64,000 bases of DNA from Rhineura floridana. Lineage: Eukaryota > Chordata > Lepidosauria > Squamata > Rhineuridae. Below the pieces are notes generated by a model, which was not told where the DNA came from, ran no database searches, and saw only the letters and a program-made list of their open reading frames with translations. Both the position numbers and the translations under genes were made by a program. The stretch lies in assembly GCF_030035675.1 (NCBI RefSeq), contig NC_084480.1, positions 291,262,982-291,326,981 of the forward strand, written 5' to 3'. Below, piece after piece: positions 10,750 to 23,021 of this stretch; the first letter of the stretch is position 1, and each line of letters starts with the position of its first letter.

Positions 10750-12260
10750 TATGAATAACAATATATCCTACCTAAAACAGAGACTTAGAATTAACATATA
10801 GAGAATGGTCTGAAGACGTATGAGATGGTTGTATCACTGAAGCAAAGCAAATGAAGGCCAGTGTCAAGATGGGAGAATGGGAATCCCATTTATTCTTACC
10901 TTCTTAGATGAAGGTAGGATTACAATGTACACATTAATGTAATACAATCATCTCCAATTATGAAGGGAAAAAGTCACCATGATCACATTACAGTGCAATG
11001 ACACCAGGCCTGCCCAAGGAGAAATGTTAGGTTTTCCTCCCAAATAACTGAGAAATGAAAGATGTGAGTAGATCTCTTTTTTTCCTTAGCCAATAACCAA
11101 ATATATGTTTGTATATAATCCAGCTCCTGAATTTTGTAGACATTCATTTAGAGTCATGCTGGGGATGTTATATATTTTGCTATTGTTGTGCTACTTGGAT
11201 TTGTTTGCTGTCCTGTGTGTTTCTTTTGAAAATTAGGCAGGATATAAGTTTTTTTAACACCTAACAAATAAAGACAGTGGCAAAATGAGACTAATATTAA
11301 AGGCTATTGCAATGCTTAATAGTTAATCGTGATTTCAAGATATAAATGCTGCAATAATGTTTAAGCTGTAATCCTACACACACTTTCCTGGGAGTAAACC
11401 CCACTGAACACAGTGGGACTTACTTTTAAGTAAGCCTGCATAGGAGTGCATCCTAAGTATAGTAAGCTGGATCTACATTACAGATGATCCTCAGGACTAA
11501 GGACTTTTCATTCTGGACTTGGGAGAGTGTTCAGCAACCATTGGATGAAAGGGATATAGAGGAATGTTTGAAGAAACAGTCAGGCAATCTCTGCTAACAG
11601 TTCGAACCCCATCATGGATCTAGGAAGTCCTTCCAATGTTCCCAGGGCAGATTTTTTTCTCATGTCCTCTGAAAATATGGCTTTTCTACCTCTAACCATG
11701 AATTGGTACAGAATGCTTCTGTTTACAACCATTCCTGAACAAAACCTGCATATTTGGCAGACATTTAAATGTGCATATTATACAGCCTGACCTTGTGCAT
11801 ATTTACTTAAAAGTTAATTCCATTTATTTCATTGGGACTCTACCATTGAGTATGTTTAGGATTACACCCATAATCTAATAACACCATAAGGGTTGTCTGT
11901 TTGTAAAATATAGGGCTATTTTATTTCAGAGATATGGACTGGTAGTTTTCAGATAATGTTCTTGGGGGAATCTGTGATTTCTTGGAAACTTTTCAAGTTC
12001 CTCATTCTTATCAATAATAGATGAATTGAGTGTGCACCCCAAAATCTGACCCCCAAATCCCCTATAATTTTCTCCTATAACATACAAACCAACAAGAGTT
12101 AAAAACTGCAGAAATAAAACTGGTTTGGGAAGGGCTGGGAGAAAAGAAACGCTTTCAACAAATGTCAAAACCAGAATAGTGTTGGGGCTTGCTTCACTTC
12201 TAAAGGAAGAGAATTCCAGAGAATTGGTGCCACAACGTAAAAGCACAAACTCGAGTCCCA
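10750..12260. other. Intergenic sequence with two palindromic MITE copies
   Basis: Apart from the repeats at 11361-11459 and about 11785-11876, nothing is recognised. Confidence 0.5.
11361..11459. repeat. Palindromic MITE, TTA-flanked family
   Basis: The left arm 'agctgtaatcctacacacac' pairs with the right arm 'tgcataggagtgcatcct'. Between them is the conserved centre 'gggagtaaaccccactgaac' with 'cagtgggacttacttttaag'. The same layout is seen at 59234-59323. A second, older copy is at about 11785-11876. Confidence 0.7.
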
Positions 12261-12264
12261 GCAT

Positions 12265-12623
12265 CAGTAGTGTAGTGGCAAATTCAGAAGTGCAGGGTCC
12301 CTTCATGATAGTCATTCCACACCCCCTATTCTACTTTCCCTTGTCTCCCTTGCTGCCCTTCACTACAACAGACATTCCTAGGAGTCAGTCAGCATGAAAG
12401 GGGAGGCTTTGTGCTAGCTACTGAGAAGAGTCTTCTCAGTGGCTGACTCACCTCATTTCACTCTGATTGGCTCCAATCATCACAAAAGAACAAGGACCTT
12501 TCTCAGTGGCTAACATGCTCCCCTTTTATGTTGATTGGCTCTCACTTAGACTTGGCTGGTATCCTTCTCCCAAAAAAGTAAAGGGTCTACTACCCCCCCA
12601 TGACCCTGATGACTACATCTCTG
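12265..12623. mobile_element. Non-autonomous hAT element (family C, CAGTAGTGTAGTGGC ends)
   Basis: The 359-bp element is bounded by 8-bp repeats that match at 7 of 8 bases (CCCAGCAT at 12257-12264 and CCAAGCAT at 12624-12631). The start is CAGTAGTGTAGTGGCAAATT and the end GATGACTACATCTCTG. Internally, related segments 'tcagtggctgactcacc' and 'gattggctccaatca' recur. Copies lie at 17130 and 28042. No transposase. Confidence 0.88.
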
Positions 12624-12629
12624 CCAAGC

Positions 12630-13740
12630 ATGCTTTACCACAGGGCTGTGTGGCATCAGATCTCAATCCACAGATCCAAGGGGTTGGCCTGGGGTATAGG
12701 GATTAGAAGTGGCTTCCTAGATATCCTGGTCCAGAGCCATTTTTGTTCAAAGCATTTCCTGAAGGTAAACACGTGAGAGAATAGGGAACTTTTAAAAATA
12801 CACAGAGCACAGCTGGTTAAATATTTGCATGTGAAACTTTGTGATACATCAATAAATGTGACTCTGTTGACATCCCTGATTGTATTCTAATTCTAGTTCT
12901 CCTTGCATCCTGTGGCAATAGCCTCCACTTTGATTTATAGGATCTCCACTGCTTTAAGCAATCCAGGGTTATTTATTATATGCACTATTTTACCAGCTTG
13001 TGCTGCAGCAAATAAATGTATCTGAAGCCCTGCTGTTCTGTCGGGCTAGAGGCTATTTGTTACGTGAACATCTCTATTTGGCTGTACTTTTACTTGTGAT
13101 GTGTCTGTGTATAGGATAGTATATGATGTAATGCTCTCAGGACCATATTGTACTCATATTGATTCTGGCAACCTTTGTTGTGTTATGCATTTTTTAAAAA
13201 GGACGATTCAAAACAATACATTAGCTGGGATTAAAAATAGTAAGTAGTAGTTAGAACAATTTATTTCTAACAAGACTTCATGATATCTTCTCGTTGCTGC
13301 TCTTTGTCTGTTTCTGTACTCAGTATTGATTTGTTTTTTCCAGATGATTCCTCTTTCCGTGTTTTATTGTAAATAATGTATTGATGATTCACTGATGTAT
13401 GACGCAAGGATGCATTTAAGATATAGTTAGAAAACAGACTTGTCTTTTTTTACCAATATTGGTGCAGCAGTTTATAGGTGCAGTGACTAAGAATGATTGG
13501 AGGAACTGAGCATCCCTGAGCCAATTTTCACAGCCGACGTGAAAATATTGCAGAAGGGGGACAGTTAGTATAAACGCATGCCCACATCCACACTAAACAT
13601 AATATCACCTGCAAACTGAGAACGGCCAACTCACCAGTGGCTAGGAATGGCTGAACTGAGGCACTGGTAAAAAAAGATCTGTATTGAATATTAAATGTTC
13701 TGAACACTTCTAAAAGAGGCATCACAGGTGAATTGCCCTA
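12630..13740. other. No recognised feature
   Basis: AT-rich intergenic sequence without gene or clear repeat. Confidence 0.45.
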
Positions 13741-13751
13741 GGCAGAACTTT

Positions 13752-13985
13752 CAGGGCTGGCTCCAGGTTTGAGGATTCCCTGGGCAAAATGTCTTCTGGT
13801 GAGGCTCCTCTTATGGGAAGATAATTTCTGAGTTTCTGTATTCATTTTTTTATGTTTTAATGTGTTTTTATTTTGCTGTTTTACTAGTTTTAGGATGTGT
13901 TTTTGTTTTAATGTCATGTTCTTTTTAGATTGTACGCTGCTTAAAGATTTTTGCAATATTTAGTATATAAATGCTTTTCTAGCTA
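13752..13985 (+). repeat. hAT end fragment followed by an L2-type LINE tail
   Basis: 'cagggctggctccagg' at 13752 is the same kind of terminus as that of the hAT element at 55436, but no matching right end was found. From about 13840 a T-rich LINE 3' end follows ('gattgtacgctgcttaaag', 'tatataaatgctttt'). Boundaries are approximate. Confidence 0.5.
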
Positions 13986-13999
13986 TATTTTTGTAAGCT

Positions 14000-14600
14000 G
14001 TCACGCCACCATTCAGCATGACAGCTGCATTCTCTGGGGGCGGTGGGAGCATGGCGGGTGTGAGGCAAGCAAGGACAGCAGACCAGCGGGCAAGTGAGGC
14101 AGGCGTGAGGCGAGGAAGCAAGCGAGGTGGGTCAGGCAAGCCATGGAAGAAGAGTCAGGATAGCCCGGGGTAGCTCCTTATCAACCATCCTGCTCTACTA
14201 TTCTTGTCCCTTCTCACTGAGCCTCGGCAACAGAAGGAGAGGAGGGGAGTGGTGGGAGAGAACGATGGTTGCTGGGGCTCTGCCCTGGCCACTCCCCACA
14301 GTTCCTGTGTTGCTCGCCTCAGCCAGCAAGCCACCTCCCTCCTCCTCACAAGAGGAGGGGAGGAGAGAAGCTTAGCGACCCGTTTGGGGGGGAAGAAAAG
14401 AGGAATCTTAGCAACCCATTGGGGAGGAGGGTAACCTGTCTGGGAGTTCGTGTTTTTTGGGGGAGTCTGTATTTTTTTGGGAGTCCCTGCTTGATGACTG
14501 AAGCAAGCAGAGGGCAGAGCACCCTAGTGGATAAATATATAAATAAAGAACAATGCTCCAAGGATGACTGACAGTTGGCATTTTTAATTTCTCACAATGC
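14000..14600. other. GC-rich, purine-rich stretch of unknown nature
   Basis: The region 14030-14480 is GC-rich and rich in 'gaggcaagcaagg'-like words and (GGGGA) runs. It has overlapping open frames on both strands, as expected by composition alone. No domain, splice pair or repeat family is recognised. It may be an unclassified repeat. Confidence 0.4.
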
Positions 14601-14760
14601 CCCAGACTGCCCAACATAGTATTGTGCAGGGCATTCTGGGAAATTTAAAAGGTGACATGCAGACCCAGCCATCTGGTGTCTTGTGCTCAGAGCAAGAGTC
14701 AGTGCTGGCAGGCCTTCACATCTTGCTTGGTCATTTTCGTATTGCCAAACTTTATGTCAA

Positions 14761-14783
14761 ACACACACACACACACACACAAA
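14761..14783. repeat. (CA)n microsatellite
   Basis: About eleven CA units in an otherwise unremarkable stretch. Confidence 0.95.
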
Positions 14784-15044
14784 CAAATATATCACTTGAT
14801 GACTGCCATAGATAGCTATCACTGACTGTTAGCAGATGACAAGTAGGACTCACAATAAAATATTGCAGTGTGGAGTGCTCCTGTTCGGGGTTCCAGCCAT
14901 ACCCTCTCTCAGGATACTCCATTCTATTCCTCCTCCTTCGGTCTGCTGATACCTCCCTCTCATGCATGGGTTGGCACTCAAAGAAATGAGTTCACTATTA
15001 GTATATATCATGGTATATAATGGAACCTCCTTGTTGAGAAGCAG

Positions 15045-15274
15045 AAGATGGAAATGGATTGCCTTCAAGTCAATTCTGACTTATGGTGACCCTATGAATA
15101 GGGTTTTCATGGTAAATGGTATTCAGAGGTGCTTTACCATTGTCTTCCTCTGAGGCTGAGAGGCAGTGACTGGCCCAAGGTCACCCAGTGAGCTTCATGG
15201 CTGTTCATGGGATTCGAACCCTGGTCTCCCAGGTCATAGTCCAACACCTTAACCACTACACCACACTGGCTCTC
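15045..15274 (-). mobile_element. tRNA-derived SINE with a BovB-type tail
   Basis: A complete SINE is flanked by a 10-bp duplication TGAGAAGCAG (15035-15044 and 15275-15284). On the minus strand it starts with a tRNA-like head (A-box region 'gtgtagtggttaaggtgt', B-box 'gggttcgaatccc'). It ends in 'cataagtcagaattgacttg', which matches the 3' end of the BovB LINE copies at 5.9 and 61 kb. The shared tail implies mobilisation by BovB. It is not a working tRNA gene. Confidence 0.93.
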
Positions 15275-15329
15275 TGAGAAGCAGTATATCTCTACATATC
15301 AGATACTGGGCCAAATAACGGGAAGAACT

Positions 15330-15445
15330 GTTGCCTTCATGTCCTAAGTGTGGGCTTCCTGAAAGCATTTAGTTGGCTGCTATTGGAAATAAAATGCTGA
15401 ACCAGGTAGACCCTTAGGTCTGATCCAGCAGGCTGTTTTTACATC
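15330..15445 (+). mobile_element. CR1 LINE 3' terminal fragment
   Basis: It carries the end-of-CR1 words 'gggcttcctgaaagcattt', 'ggctgctattggaaat', 'aaaatgctgaaccaggtaga' and 'tgatccagcaggctg', the plus-strand counterpart of the 52.4-kb CR1 3' end. Confidence 0.8.
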
Positions 15446-15595
15446 CACTGAAAGGTTCTGTGTCTCGCGTGCTGCTGAAATCTCTGTGTGGTTGCCGCAT
15501 GTGGTGAACCACTGAACTTTAAGTGCCAAGACTTCTCAGTGAATGGTCATCCATGCAGACTGCTGCTGCTCTTTTGGCAGAGTATATGTGTGTAT

Positions 15596-15816
15596 TAGGG
15601 TTGCCAGGTCCATGGCCTGAGACTGATCCTGTATCTTTAGGAGAAGAGGCCGCAACCAAGAGGTCTTCTGTATCTTTAAAAGTTGTGGAGGGGGGAGGGA
15701 GAATTCCACCTTGTGGTTTTTCCCATTACAGAGTTGCAAGAACACTTGCACTTGGCTGACTTTCTCTTCTCCTAAAGATACAGGATCAGTCTCAGGCCAA
15801 TGACCTGGCAACCCTA
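15596..15816. mobile_element. 221-bp non-autonomous hAT element (family D)
   Basis: An exact 8-bp duplication GTGTGTAT (15588-15595 and 15817-15824) flanks long inverted repeats, TAGGGTTGCCAGG...CCTGGCAACCCTA. The arms continue inward ('gagactgatcctgtatcttt' pairs with 'aaagatacaggatcagtctc'), so about a third of the element is stem. No coding capacity. Confidence 0.93.
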
Positions 15817-16025
15817 GTGTGTATGTATGTATATAAATATTGCACAAACACAGCTGTCCACATTTTTAGACTCTCCATGGGGGTGTTGTTGTGGGATTGT
15901 CATGATGAGTTCCTGCACAACAAAATTTACCAAAATTTGTCAAAAGAAATTCAGAATCCTTAAGCACCTTCTCTCTCATTATGGAAACAATAAAAAGAAA
16001 GCATAAGCAAAACCTTGCTTTAATG

Positions 16026-16162
16026 CAGGTGTGGGGAACCTTTAGCTCTCCATATGTTGCTGAACTATGACTTCCATCATTCCCTGGCTACTGGCCATGC
16101 TTGGCAGAGCTGATGAGAGTTGTAGTTCAGCAACATCCAGAGGGCCAAAGGTCCCCCCCCAT
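16026..16162. mobile_element. Palindromic hAT element (family A)
   Basis: The left end CAGGTGTGGGGAACC and the right-arm 'agttcagcaacatccagagg' then 'ccaaaggt' match the 138-bp family. The right terminus is eroded and no duplication is clear. Confidence 0.82.
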
Positions 16163-16164
16163 TT

Positions 16165-17125
16165 TAGGAAGGGTCCCAATCATGATCATTGTGGGTAACT
16201 CCCATGTTGTATTTAACTTACTTAAAACCCAGCCAGTACTTGGGCCATCTTTGTTCACTGGCCTTGGACCTGCATTGGTAATGGAAGTTTTTTTTCCCCC
16301 AGCAACAACTTCAGACTGCTTATACAGTATCACAGGTAAAGGAGTCAAGGACTCTAAAACATGAAATGAAACAATACACATATACAAATAATAGAAATAG
16401 AAATAGCAAATACAATCATCCTTTTTTTTAAAAAAAAACCCTCAGTGTATAAAGTACTAAAAGTCATAATGGAGTTAATGGTTGTACCAACTGTTTGACA
16501 ACTGTTAAAATTGGATTGGGGAATTTTTCTCTATCTCCTATCTCTACGTGCTTTCTTTTTCTTTCTCTGTTTCTTATACAGACATATTTCCTACCTACCT
16601 CCTCTTTGCTATTTATAAATGGCTTTGTTATATGCTAAGATATTTATTTAGCTATTTTAATCACTTTTTTCTCTTTTCTTTCAATTTTTTAATTTTATCA
16701 CTATATAGGCATATGATGAGATACTGCTGTTTTATCCGAACCACATGACAATATAGAAGTGTTTTCTGAGCTTTAACAAAAGAAAGACAGAAAGAAATTC
16801 AGTTCTGGAAACACCACGGAAGTAATATCTATGGTCATCTATCAATAATAAATAAAACTTGATTCATCCAAATATTTCAGTGTTTTTACAAACCACTCAG
16901 TCTCAGGACAACTTTAGGAGAGACACAGAAGAGTGATGATTGGCAGTCAACCTGCAATGTTCCAATTTGTGCAAGAAACATTTTTAATGGTTCCATCTTT
17001 ATTTTTCATTTTTGTTAGTCTATCTTGGAATGTGTGTGCACACTGCATGTAGATTGCTGTGCGTGCCAATTGTGTGCCTGCATTTTGTTGCATTTACAGA
17101 TGCTGGGAAGGGTTCAGCTAGCTGG
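16165..17125. other. No recognised feature
   Basis: AT-rich, with T-rich runs around 16545-16700. No gene or repeat boundary recognised. Confidence 0.45.
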
Positions 17126-17129
17126 GGCT

Positions 17130-17515
17130 CAGTAGTTTACTGGCAAATGCAAAAGTGCAGGGTCCCTTCGTGTTAGTCATAGCAATGTCCTTGCCATCCG
17201 TTTTTTGCTGCTGGATTGAGAATGAGAGCCTTGTGAATGCCTTCTTTCACATCAACAGATGTCCTTAGGATCCAATCAGCATGAAAGCGAAGAGTGTTCT
17301 CAATGGCTGATTCACTTCCTTTCACTCTGATGGGCTCCAATCAGCAGGAAAGGACAAGGAAGCAGGTTAGAAGACTCTTCTCAGTGACTAACACACTTGT
17401 CTTTCATTCTGATTTGCTCATAGACTGCTGGAGACACAGGGACCTCGCTGGGACCCTGCTCCCCAAAACGTAAGGTATCTAAGATCCCCTGAGACCCTGG
17501 ACGATTACATCTCTG
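17130..17515. mobile_element. Non-autonomous hAT element (family C)
   Basis: The 386-bp copy is bounded by CTGGGGCT (17122-17129) and CTGGAGCT (17516-17523), 7 of 8 matching. It starts CAGTAGTTTACTGGC and ends GATTACATCTCTG. Internal 'ctcagtgactaacac' and 'gctccaatcag' segments match the copy at 12265. Confidence 0.87.
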
Positions 17516-17792
17516 CTGGAGCTTGTGTGTGTGTGTGCATGGCATGCACTTAAGGCAGAAAAACAGATGTGTGTGCAGTCTTCACTCATTTTGATCTGCA
17601 CATAGGTTGAACATGAGTTCCTACAAAAAAGTGTAGGAATTTAGTATCACTGAAGGATCTGTAAAAGGCTTGCTTATTTTAATACGGGTGGACTTAAATT
17701 CTGCATGTTTTGTGAGGTGTCAGCCTGGGGTGAATAAATGCTTCATCCTGACTCTTGAAGCCAACCAACAGATCCTTACTATTTACATCAGA

Positions 17793-18213
17793 TAGGGATG
17801 GAAAGCAATGTCAGCTTCAATTCCTTCAGTTTCTCATTTTTCCAAACTTAAATTCAGTTCTCCACTTTTCTGCAGCAATTTGCAAATTTAAAAAAATCAT
17901 TTTTTTGATTGAATTTCTCCTAATAAATAATAAACACATTTTTGTGTGCAGTTTTGACTAATGCACACACTTTTGCAATCAATTTCTCTTGATAGAATGG
18001 GTTTTGTATGTTATTTTCATTTATTCATTTTCATGTTTAATTTCCCCTAATATATGCCTTTTAAAAAACATTTGTTGGTTGAAGAACTGCAATAACAAAA
18101 TTCAGATAAGGGAAAATTTCAAAAGATGGGTATGTTTTGGTTCTCATATTGTTTTGGAAACTGCAAATTTCAGCTTTAAATGTGAACTGGATCTAATTTC
18201 TTCCCCATGCCTA
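17793..18213. mobile_element. Non-autonomous hAT element (family B)
   Basis: The copy lies in the orientation opposite to that at 9084, with ends TAGGGATGG and CCATGCCTA. Flanks ACATCAGA and ATGGCAGA agree at 5 of 8 positions, so the duplication is decayed. Confidence 0.85.
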
Positions 18214-18322
18214 ATGGCAGATCACCAGGAGGCTGGACTGATGGTATTCCTCAAAGGAGGGTTAGTAGTTTTGAGATAATTATTTCTAATGGCCACATAT
18301 TGGAGCTGACTTGCATTTTTTA

Positions 18323-18401
18323 GGCCACAGTCCTTAACACACCTTGAAGTAAATCCCATTAAACTCAGTGAGGCTTCTGAGTAGACATATAGGATTGCAT
18401 G
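18323..18401. repeat. Palindromic MITE, TTA on both sides
   Basis: A short element with ends 'ggccacagtcc' and 'ggattgcatg' is preceded by TTA (18320-18322) and followed by TTA (18402-18404). The TTA flanks and inverted ends would fit a PIF/Harbinger-type MITE. Confidence 0.6.
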
Positions 18402-18404
18402 TTA

Positions 18405-20320
18405 GGCCCACAGAAGGACCCAGTAGGGTCACCTCCTGGTCCTGTTCTCATGCATTTGGCAGCTGCCTTACATGCACAAATATAGCTGGTGAAACTTGGT
18501 TTGCTTGTTCTTTCATAGGGTTTATTCTGTACTTCTCAATGCAGACAGTCACAAGTCTGTTTACTTATGGCAATCAATCCTGTACTATTAATGAACTCGT
18601 TATCCAGCTATGGATCCTTATGGAACCAAAAGGGCACCATCCCCACTCAAGAGGGAGATATCAGCAGGCTCATCGAAGCCCCGAGGTCTGTATGAACAAA
18701 CAAATTAATGAATTGATTTATCACAGAGCAATAGAACTGAATATACCATGCAACTCTCAATATTATGGGAAGAAATGTCCCTTAAGCAAAACAATACCAA
18801 AACTGCAAATCTTCCCGGGAGAGCTCTTAATAGGGGGAGAATCTCAACCTCCCCCTATTTACTCACTATACAGGCTACAATACAAAAGAACATGATTAAT
18901 AGATTCAATTGCTTCAGCCTCCAGACAGACACAAATTGTCCTGGCCAAGCCCATTGGAATCAGACTCAGACCAGCTGGTATATTTTTCTCCGTTATGTTT
19001 AATGTGAAACTTCAGAGAACTTCATGGATCATCTTACAGGTTACACAGGATTCTGCATCTCTACACAGCATGACTACTCAAAGTTAAGAGATTGTCACAG
19101 CGATTACACACACACACACCTAATGCCCTTCAGTAGGTTTAGAATGCCCTCATTCTTATTGTGTGATGAAGGTATCACAGAACAGGAATGCTTGAGCGAG
19201 TGAACACTCTTCCTAGTTGTAAAAGTGGGGGCTGCCGCAGCTGTGTATGTGTCTGAGATGGTGGTGGCACCTAACTGAAATTATCCTCCTCTAGAGGACG
19301 TGTGTGTGGCAACAGTGACTGGGGGAAGGGGGGTAGGTGATGAGAAGGGGCTGTCTTCTGGTCAACCAGCATTCTCTCTGTTGGAACTGGAGTTTAGGGG
19401 GAGGAGCTGTTACTGTCAAAAGTGCTGAAGCCTTCTGCTTCAGAACCTCCTTGTTGTAAGCCACTGTGACCCTCTCCTGGGTCTCCTCCTCCTCCTCCTC
19501 CTCCTTCTCCTTCTCCTTCTCCTCCTCCTCCTTCTTCTTCTCCTTCTTGATCACTCCAGGAGAGCTCCATGGGGCTCATGAGATAAATGTTTGTTAATCA
19601 GGATCTTGTTAAATTGTACATTTATCAATGCAGAAAGCAGCACATTTAAACAAGCGGCCATCAGTGCTCTCTCCTAAATTTGGAGGCAGTGTGCAAATGT
19701 AAAGCTCTAATGATTCCATTATTTAGGGGACTGTTGAGGAGTAATGGAGAACAGGACTTGTCAGCTGCAGTTCTGAGATACTTTAGATCTAAGTTTACTA
19801 GTCTCTGCTTAAGAAGGAACTGGCCCTTTTTTCAACCATAATTGCTGAAAACTTCAGGAGAGATACCCAGCCTAAAAAGAAGTAACAAAAAATTTCAGAA
19901 GAAAAAAAAATCAAGGAAGATCCTCTTTAAAACACACACAAAGAAACGGACTGGTAAGGACTGAACATACTCATTGGCCACAGTGCTGGCTGTTGTGGAG
20001 GGGAGGGTTAAAATGGAGAAGGGGGAATTGAATGGAGCATCCTGAACATGGGTATGACTGGCTAGAATCCTCAGCAACATTTTTTTGCAGGCCCCACTTG
20101 TAAAAGCAATGAAGTACAACCAACCAAAACGCAACAGCCCAGTAATAAACGGAAAAGTTTTTAAGAACAGTAAAGCCCAAAGACAAAAACAGCAATGAAA
20201 AGAAGATCATTAAAAGAATATTAAATATCATTAAAAGCGTAAGAGAACACAATGGACCTTGTCTGGCTCATAAAATGTAACAGATACGGCATCAGTCTGG
20301 GGGAAGACTTATATATCTGG
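18405..20320. other. Intergenic, with a CTT/TCC tract
   Basis: Contains a pure pyrimidine tract at 19482-19549 (TCC and CTT units) and a short (CA)n near 19107. A plus-strand open frame at 18368-18895 (175 codons) has no recognisable domain and overlaps the MITE, so it is treated as chance. Confidence 0.45.
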
Positions 20321-20330
20321 CTGTTACTAC

Positions 20331-20770
20331 TAGGAATGGAGGAGAAATTTGGTTCAGTTTGCACTTTAATGATTCACACTTCCCAAAACAATATGTGAAC
20401 AGAAATACAACTGTATTTGTAATTCGCAGTTCTCTGAATTTTACAATGCAATTCTTCAACTCAACAATGTGTACAAAATGTTTATATTGGAGAAAGTGTG
20501 CAAAGAGATGAATAGATTTGTGAAAATAACAGGAAAAAGTATATTGAAATTGCTTGCAAAAATGTATGTTTAAGGCAAAATTTAATCCAAACATACATAC
20601 TTTAGGAGAAATGCACAGCAAAATGATGATGCATCTTCATGAAGACTTTTTTTATTTTTTTAAAAAAATTGCAAATTGATGGGAAAATGCGGCAAACTAT
20701 TGCAATTTAAGATTGGGGAGAAAAAAGAGAAACTGAGTGAAACTGAAATTGACAGGTTTGTCCATCCCTA
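20331..20770. mobile_element. Non-autonomous hAT element (family B)
   Basis: The 440-bp copy has an exact 8-bp duplication GTTACTAC (20323-20330 and 20771-20778) and ends TAGGAATGG...CCATCCCTA. The internal layout is the same as in the 9084 copy. Confidence 0.94.
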
Positions 20771-21151
20771 GTTACTACTCCATGGCTAGGGGAAAACAGC
20801 ATTTGCCAAGCTGCGCTTTTAAAGGCACGTGTTGCAGGGGGAACAACAAAAAGTGGCAACCCTATTTCAATGTGGTTCACAAATCATTTTAGGGAAATGA
20901 AAATTTCACTCATCTCTGCTGTTGATTGCCCTTTCCTTTATGTGCAGGCTCATCTGTCCTCCTTGTTTCCTCCTCCCATGTACCCTTGTGGGTCTTCTAG
21001 TACCATCCTGCTTCCTGTGACTGAAACAGCCTCCCCCTCTCAATCTGTGAAAGCATCTCCCTTTGCTACTTCATATCTCTCCTTCACACTCCACAGTTTT
21101 TGCAAAGCCTTACTCAGAAACTCAATTGCTTCACTTTTACTGCTGCCCCAG

Positions 21152-21590
21152 TAGGGATGGGGGAGAAATTCAATTCAGTGTCATTTCAAGGTGAACCTAA
21201 CTAAATTGCACTTTCCTAAACAATGGGAGAACTGAAACACACCCATCCTTCAAATGTTTCACTATTCTGAAGTTTGCAGTGCAATTCTCCGGCCATGTAA
21301 TGTGTACAAGAATGCATATACCCTAGTAAAGTGTGCATAAAAGTGCATATATTCATGAAAATAACATTCAAAAATGCATTATATTAGGGAAAAATGTTTT
21401 GCAAAATTGTGTATGTTGAGCAAAATTGCCCGTAAACATGTAAATTAGGAGAAGTTTACATTAAAATGCTGATGTATTTTCATTAGGACTTTTATTTTAA
21501 AAAATCGCTAATGTGGACATATGGAGAACTGAACTTAACACTGGAACAATGGAAAACTGAGAGAAACTAATATTGACAGACACATTCCTA
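21152..21590. mobile_element. Non-autonomous hAT element (family B)
   Basis: A 439-bp copy with ends TAGGGATGG and ACATTCCTA. Flanking octamers TGCCCCAG and GTTTCCAG share only half their bases, so either the duplication has decayed or one end is slightly misplaced. Same orientation as the copy at 20331, which is about 380 bp away. Confidence 0.85.
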
Positions 21591-22214
21591 GTTTCCAGTG
21601 AGTCCTCATCCATCAAAAATCACATTGGGAGGCGGGGGCATCAGGAGCTCAAGGAGGAAGTGGAAACAAACTCCCCTTCTTATATTTATTCCCAATATCT
21701 CAGAATTTCTCCCTCCTTCCTTCTCTCTCTCTCTTTTTCTTGCAAAGTACTTAAAGTATCATACAGTGTAAAAATAAGTTATCCTACAGACAGGGTACAA
21801 CTTGCTCCCTGTAATCTCCTATACAAGGCACATATGCAAATGACCACACACACACAACATAATCCCTTGATACTTGGTTCCTTTTTTCTAAAATAACCCC
21901 TACTTGAGAACCTTAGCACAGCTTCAAAGACTTCAAGCACAAGTTGTTGTTTTTTTAAAAAAGCATGCTGACAAATTTCAAATAGTTTAGGAGCGAATGT
22001 GTACAAGAGCTGTGTGCTGACGGAGTCTCAAAAGGAAGAAATGGTTTGATCACAGCAAAAGACTGACAGCCTGTACAAACACTGCAAGAAGCATGACCTT
22101 GCTCCAGAGAGTAGTTTGCCTGGAAATGCATTTTATAATGTCTTACATTATAAAGGAACTGATGCTATACTGGAAGGTCAAATAAGAGCATGTGGGAGTC
22201 TGTTGGAACAGTGC

Positions 22215-22395
22215 TAATGGGAATGTTTAGAACAACTCTGACCTCACCAATGCCTAAAAATCTTCAGTGACTACCAATTTATTTTGGCACACAATTCAAA
22301 GTGCTGGCCTTAACCTGTCAAGCCCTATAGTGATGGCCCATGGGCCCGATCCAGCCCTCAAACAATTTTTATGGCCTCCAAAGGTTTGGGCAGCA
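22215..22395 (+). mobile_element. L2-type LINE RT fragment followed by a hAT fragment
   Basis: 22215-22330 translates to the L2 region ending in a LPxxxRxxFKVLxLxxxAL-like pattern (here seen as 'tttggcacacaattcaaagt' and 'gctggccttaacctg'). 22329-22395 ('tgatggcccatgggcccgat', 'ttatggcctccaaaggt') looks like a piece of another hAT element. Both are old. Confidence 0.55.
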
Positions 22396-22399
22396 GCAA

Positions 22400-23020
22400 A
22401 AAGAAAAATAACAAACACCATAACATGCCAAACAACTGAACATCAGAAATGAAAACGTCACAAAAAGGAGAGGCATGAGGGCAGAGGGAGGGAGCAGGGA
22501 GGGGCTGGCTGGGTGGAGAGGGAGTAAGGGATTGTACCGTTGTAATAATGTGAGAACCCTAATAAACTATCGATAAAAGAAAAAGTGTCAGTAAAATAGA
22601 CAAACAACCAATCTGGAGCACTTCAGTGTGGGGCAGATAGCAATGTGGTGGGGCAGATAGCAATGCAGTTCAGGGCAGATTAACTCCCTCCATGGCAGAC
22701 TTCATGCAAGTCACCCCTCCCCCCCGCTCATCAGATCAAAACCTGATGAGTGGGGTAGGATTGGTTTCATCCCCATCAAGGTGAGGGTTAAACCTTTCTG
22801 CCAGCCCACTTTCTGGGGATGAAAATCACCCCTCCCTGCTAATCAGATGGTTGGTCTGATGAACAGAGAAAGGGCAATAGCACTCTGCCTCAGATGGTCA
22901 ATATGATAGGGGGCTGTGTGCCTGATTCTTCTTTCCTGTTGAATCTTACTTCAACACTGCTGACGGGATAGCATCCTCTGCCACACCTAGGACAGCAGGG
23001 TAGATGAGGGGGCAGGATAT
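22400..23020. other. No gene recognised
   Basis: Contains short G-rich patches and an imperfectly repeated 'gtggggcagatagcaatg' near 22630-22665. Nothing else is recognised. Confidence 0.4.
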
Positions 23021-23021
23021 T

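Noticed and set aside
14000-14600. CpG island or gene start
   Set aside because: GC-rich mainly through G/A runs, with few CpGs and no splice or promoter signals; more like an unclassified repeat.
18368-18895. 175-codon plus-strand frame
   Set aside because: Starts inside a MITE and shows no domain or biased composition.
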